This document shows positions 19,357 through 21,442 of a stretch of 21,442 bases of DNA, one piece after another. The DNA is from Arachnopeziza araneosa. Taxonomy: Eukaryota; Ascomycota; Leotiomycetes; Helotiales; Arachnopezizaceae. The translations under genes were made by a program, and so were the position numbers. The first letter of the stretch is position 1; the number at the start of each line of letters is the position of its first letter. Where the stretch lies: the NCBI GenBank assembly GCA_003988855.1, contig QYAI01000250.1, forward strand, positions 1 to 21,442, given 5' to 3'. The notes under the pieces are model-generated. The model was not told where the DNA came from. It ran no database searches and saw only the letters and a list, made by a program, of their open reading frames with translations.

Positions 19357-19579
19357 ATCATCGTCACGCAGTTTTTTGGCATCCTCGACCCGAGCTTCTT
19401 CAAAAATCCTGACTTCAACGTCGTTGACATTTTCAACTCTGGCTTCGAAGTCGTCGTCACGCACTTTGACATCTTCGACTTCCTCAAAGTCTTCAGCATC
19501 TCCATCTCGAGATTCTTCGAAATCCTCGACGCACACTTCTTCGACATTGTCAACTCGAATTTCTTCGACAGCAGTGTAA
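19357..19579 (+). pseudogene. Out-of-frame Ser/Thr-rich tail of the 16-Cys protein
   Basis: In the frame shifted relative to the 18670 gene, codons remain almost wholly TCN/ACN/AAR from about 19285 to the TAA at 19577-19579 (for example SSTRASSKILTS and SSTSSKSSASPS). This is the expected continuation of the linker if the 7-bp duplication were absent. It ends in ISSTAV with no hydrophobic GPI-signal-like end, so a further 3' exon may be missing. Confidence 0.6.
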
Positions 19580-20079
19580 TTAGGCGCAGCGGCTCGTTCA
19601 GAAAATTTTGGATGGTTCGGAAAGATTTTTGTATCCCTGAGCCGTCTCTTTTCAGGCAAAAACTATGATACAATCTCCACCTCTGTTTAGAAATGAAGCC
19701 CATATTTTGATAAGTGCCACCTCCAATTCATCGGATGAAGTAAGCCCCATATCTTTCCACACATTACACTCAACGGTTAAGGATTAGTCCAGTCCTTCAG
19801 TAAGAAAGGTTGGTTCATAGTCCATAATGACGTTCCGTTCCTTGGTCCCATCACGATCGTGGTCGAGTTTCATTCGTAATAACAATATCATCATTTAAGT
19901 ATTTCAGTAGCACCTAATTGAGTGGCTATACAACTAAATTCAAGAGTCATGATGCCCATATACATATCACATAAAACACTCAGATAAATTTATGTTTCTA
20001 TCCCCTGGTGAATCCCACGCTTTTCTCTCGACTAAAAGTTCCACCTAGAGACACCTGGCTACCCTCAAATATGCTCAAG
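19580..20079. other. Spacer between convergent secreted-protein and HET genes
   Basis: No coding frame is seen; it probably holds the 3' untranslated regions of both genes. Confidence 0.5.
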
Positions 20080-21234
20080 TCAAATAATCGTAATCGTATA
20101 TCTTCTCTCTCCAATATCATCTCCATCAACAGATATATAATCCGTCTCCACAGGAAATGTAGCTTCTCCAGATGCAATGAGATCTTCTCTCAGCGACTTC
20201 CATCTCATCTCCAAGAGATGATCTTTGAAGCCTCCACGAAGAGTAAAGAAGCCTACGCGTTCATACTGGCCATTTTGGACGCTTGTTTCCTTGAGTACTA
20301 ATCCGTAGAGGCCGATCAGATTTCCGGAGAAGATACCGATGGGGAGGAACATGAATCCATCGCTTGCATCCAAACTTATGTCCCAGTAGAGCATGTTGCT
20401 GAAATCTTTCTCGTGGCGGTAGCCAGAGAAACATGCTGTGAAGTTCTCTGGGCAATTAGCTTTGAGCATAAGACGAAGAAGATTGGTTGTTTGGATGGTC
20501 AAAATTCCGCCTTGTACCCCAGCAAATAGATCATCGTTGACTGCCTGAATCGATATATAGAGAATATTGATGTACGCCACCAGCACTCTGAAATCATCAT
20601 TTGGCATGTGCACAGCAATTTGCACAGCTGCCCAAGACCAGGACGGGACTCTCACATTTCGATTCCGAAATGGTACGTTATCCATTTCAACTCTCCTAAA
20701 CCAGCATAGACCTTCTAGAAATCTCTTTCGCCATAGGCCGGCTAGGTATTCATCACCAGTTTGCTGTCCAATCCTTCGAGCAATGCCAGCTATCACAACT
20801 AGTTTGTCGCTGGGCACTGTCAACTCCAACTCTGAGTAGCGTATAACCATAGAAGGCCAGCTTGTCCAGAGACTTTGGATCGGACGGCTGCCAGCATTTT
20901 GACCAAATGTAGGTGGCATCATATCCGGAAATGACTCACACGCCAGTTTCGTTTTACACTCCCAAAAGATCTGAGAAGCCGCAAAATGTAATGTTCTAGG
21001 CGCTAAGAGACGTTCTTGGAGGACCCAGGCTCTCTTGGCCAACGGCGCCAGTTCTAAATTATAATGTAATCCATGTGAGTGGAAGCAGTGATATGCCTTC
21101 TTCTGAATGCCAGATTCAACTTCGACCTGGGTATGAACCTGAATTGGATTCCGATCAAAGAGGCAGCCCTTTCCTCCGTCTGGTGCTGCTGTGGCTGCAA
21201 GATTGAGAGACGATGAACCGTACACACTAGTCAT
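20080..21234 (-). CDS. HET-domain protein, 3' part with intact C-terminal region
   Basis: An open frame of 384 residues from the first ATG. HET landmarks are TSVYGSSSLNLAATAAPDG (2-20), RAWVLQERLLAPRTLHF (68-84) and FWECKTKLACESFP (90-103). The usual downstream blocks follow: PSDKLVVIAGIAR (141-153), DEYLAGLWR (161-169) and VPSWSWAAV (196-204). HET proteins of this stand-alone class take part in heterokaryon incompatibility and cell death. The coding match goes on upstream of the ATG (CIVQDDSADWQRESAL, 21282-21235) and then meets an in-frame TGA at 21285-21283. So the ATG at 21234 is inside the domain and the first HET motifs are lost from this frame. The C-terminal 180 residues match no domain I know. 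This is either a truncated gene or a pseudogene. Confidence 0.8.
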   Translation of the reverse strand: MTSVYGSSSLNLAATAAPDGGKGCLFDRNPIQVHTQVEVESGIQKKAYHCFHSHGLHYNLELAPLAKRAWVLQERLLAPRTLHFAASQIFWECKTKLACESFPDMMPPTFGQNAGSRPIQSLWTSWPSMVIRYSELELTVPSDKLVVIAGIARRIGQQTGDEYLAGLWRKRFLEGLCWFRRVEMDNVPFRNRNVRVPSWSWAAVQIAVHMPNDDFRVLVAYINILYISIQAVNDDLFAGVQGGILTIQTTNLLRLMLKANCPENFTACFSGYRHEKDFSNMLYWDISLDASDGFMFLPIGIFSGNLIGLYGLVLKETSVQNGQYERVGFFTLRGGFKDHLLEMRWKSLREDLIASGEATFPVETDYISVDGDDIGERRYTITII

Positions 21235-21442
21235 AAGAGCTGATTCTCGTTGCCAGTCTGCTGAATCATCTTGGACAATACATCAAGTTTCTGCGGTATT
21301 TCATTCGGGATCGATCAAAATATATACATAACGAATCGATCCGGAAGACTGGCACAGCGTGCTCTTCCGGCAAAACATCGCCTAAATCGACCTAGAAGAG
21401 TTGCCGCCTTAGCAAAACCTCGATTTTTGCCTTTTTGCTTAA
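21235..21442 (-). pseudogene. Broken 5' part of the HET gene
   Basis: Upstream of the ATG the expected WIDSLCIVQDD motif is split. CIVQDDSADWQRES is encoded at 21282-21241, while RIDSLCI appears in another frame, ending near 21323. The pieces are separated by a 46-bp offset flanked by direct repeats ATACA (21278-21282 and 21324-21328, plus strand). No canonical GT-AG boundary can remove the segment. Further upstream only weak similarity to a HET N-terminus remains (LPEEHAVPVF) before the window ends. Confidence 0.55.

Noticed and set aside
19071..19703. Minus-strand acidic frames (VED/VEEV-type repeats)
   Set aside because: They are the antisense of the Ser/Thr-rich tail of the secreted protein.

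Overview
The window looks like an accessory-type region of a filamentous ascomycete (Pezizomycotina) genome. The evidence is HET-domain and STAND/NLR-like genes, short introns (42-92 nt) with GTNNGT donors and CTAAC/CTGAY branch sites, TATA boxes, wide gene spacing with single-gene transcription units, and Ser/Thr-rich secreted proteins. Protein style and family mix would suit a leotiomycete, but that finer placement is only an impression. No RNA genes, CRISPR arrays, bacterial elements or intact transposons were seen.

Layout. 1-2877 (minus): 5' part of a HET-NACHT-WD40 NLR, running off the left edge inside a nearly identical 126-bp WD40 repeat array. 3621-3769 (minus): an orphan exon-like stretch. 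4755-5231 (plus): small Cys-rich PAN/apple-like fragment. 5726-6271 (minus): SnoaL/NTF2-like protein. 7728-9535 (minus): three-exon gene joining a STAND-type N-terminal helical domain, a ubiquitin-like region and a TPR array, again with a 126-bp period. 10191-12508 (minus): five-exon, 692-residue glycosylated membrane protein of an uncharacterised fungal family. 13683-15195 (plus): two-exon delta-12-type fatty acid desaturase paralogue. 15596-16557 (minus, convergent): two-exon af470-like (DUF4188) monooxygenase with an N-terminal membrane anchor encoded partly by a tiny first exon. 18670-19356 (plus): secreted 16-Cys protein whose Ser/Thr-rich tail is cut by a 7-bp tandem duplication. 20080-21442 (minus): second HET-domain gene with a broken 5' part.

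How they fit together. Three loci (left NLR, middle STAND-N/TPR, right HET) belong to gene classes linked to fungal non-self recognition and regulated cell death. Two show high-identity tandem repeats and one shows decay, as expected of a birth-and-death region. The desaturase and the monooxygenase face each other and could share a lipid or secondary-metabolite role, but nothing in the sequence proves this. Exon structures were worked out by eye from splice consensus and phase matching; every multi-exon model given sums to a multiple of three.
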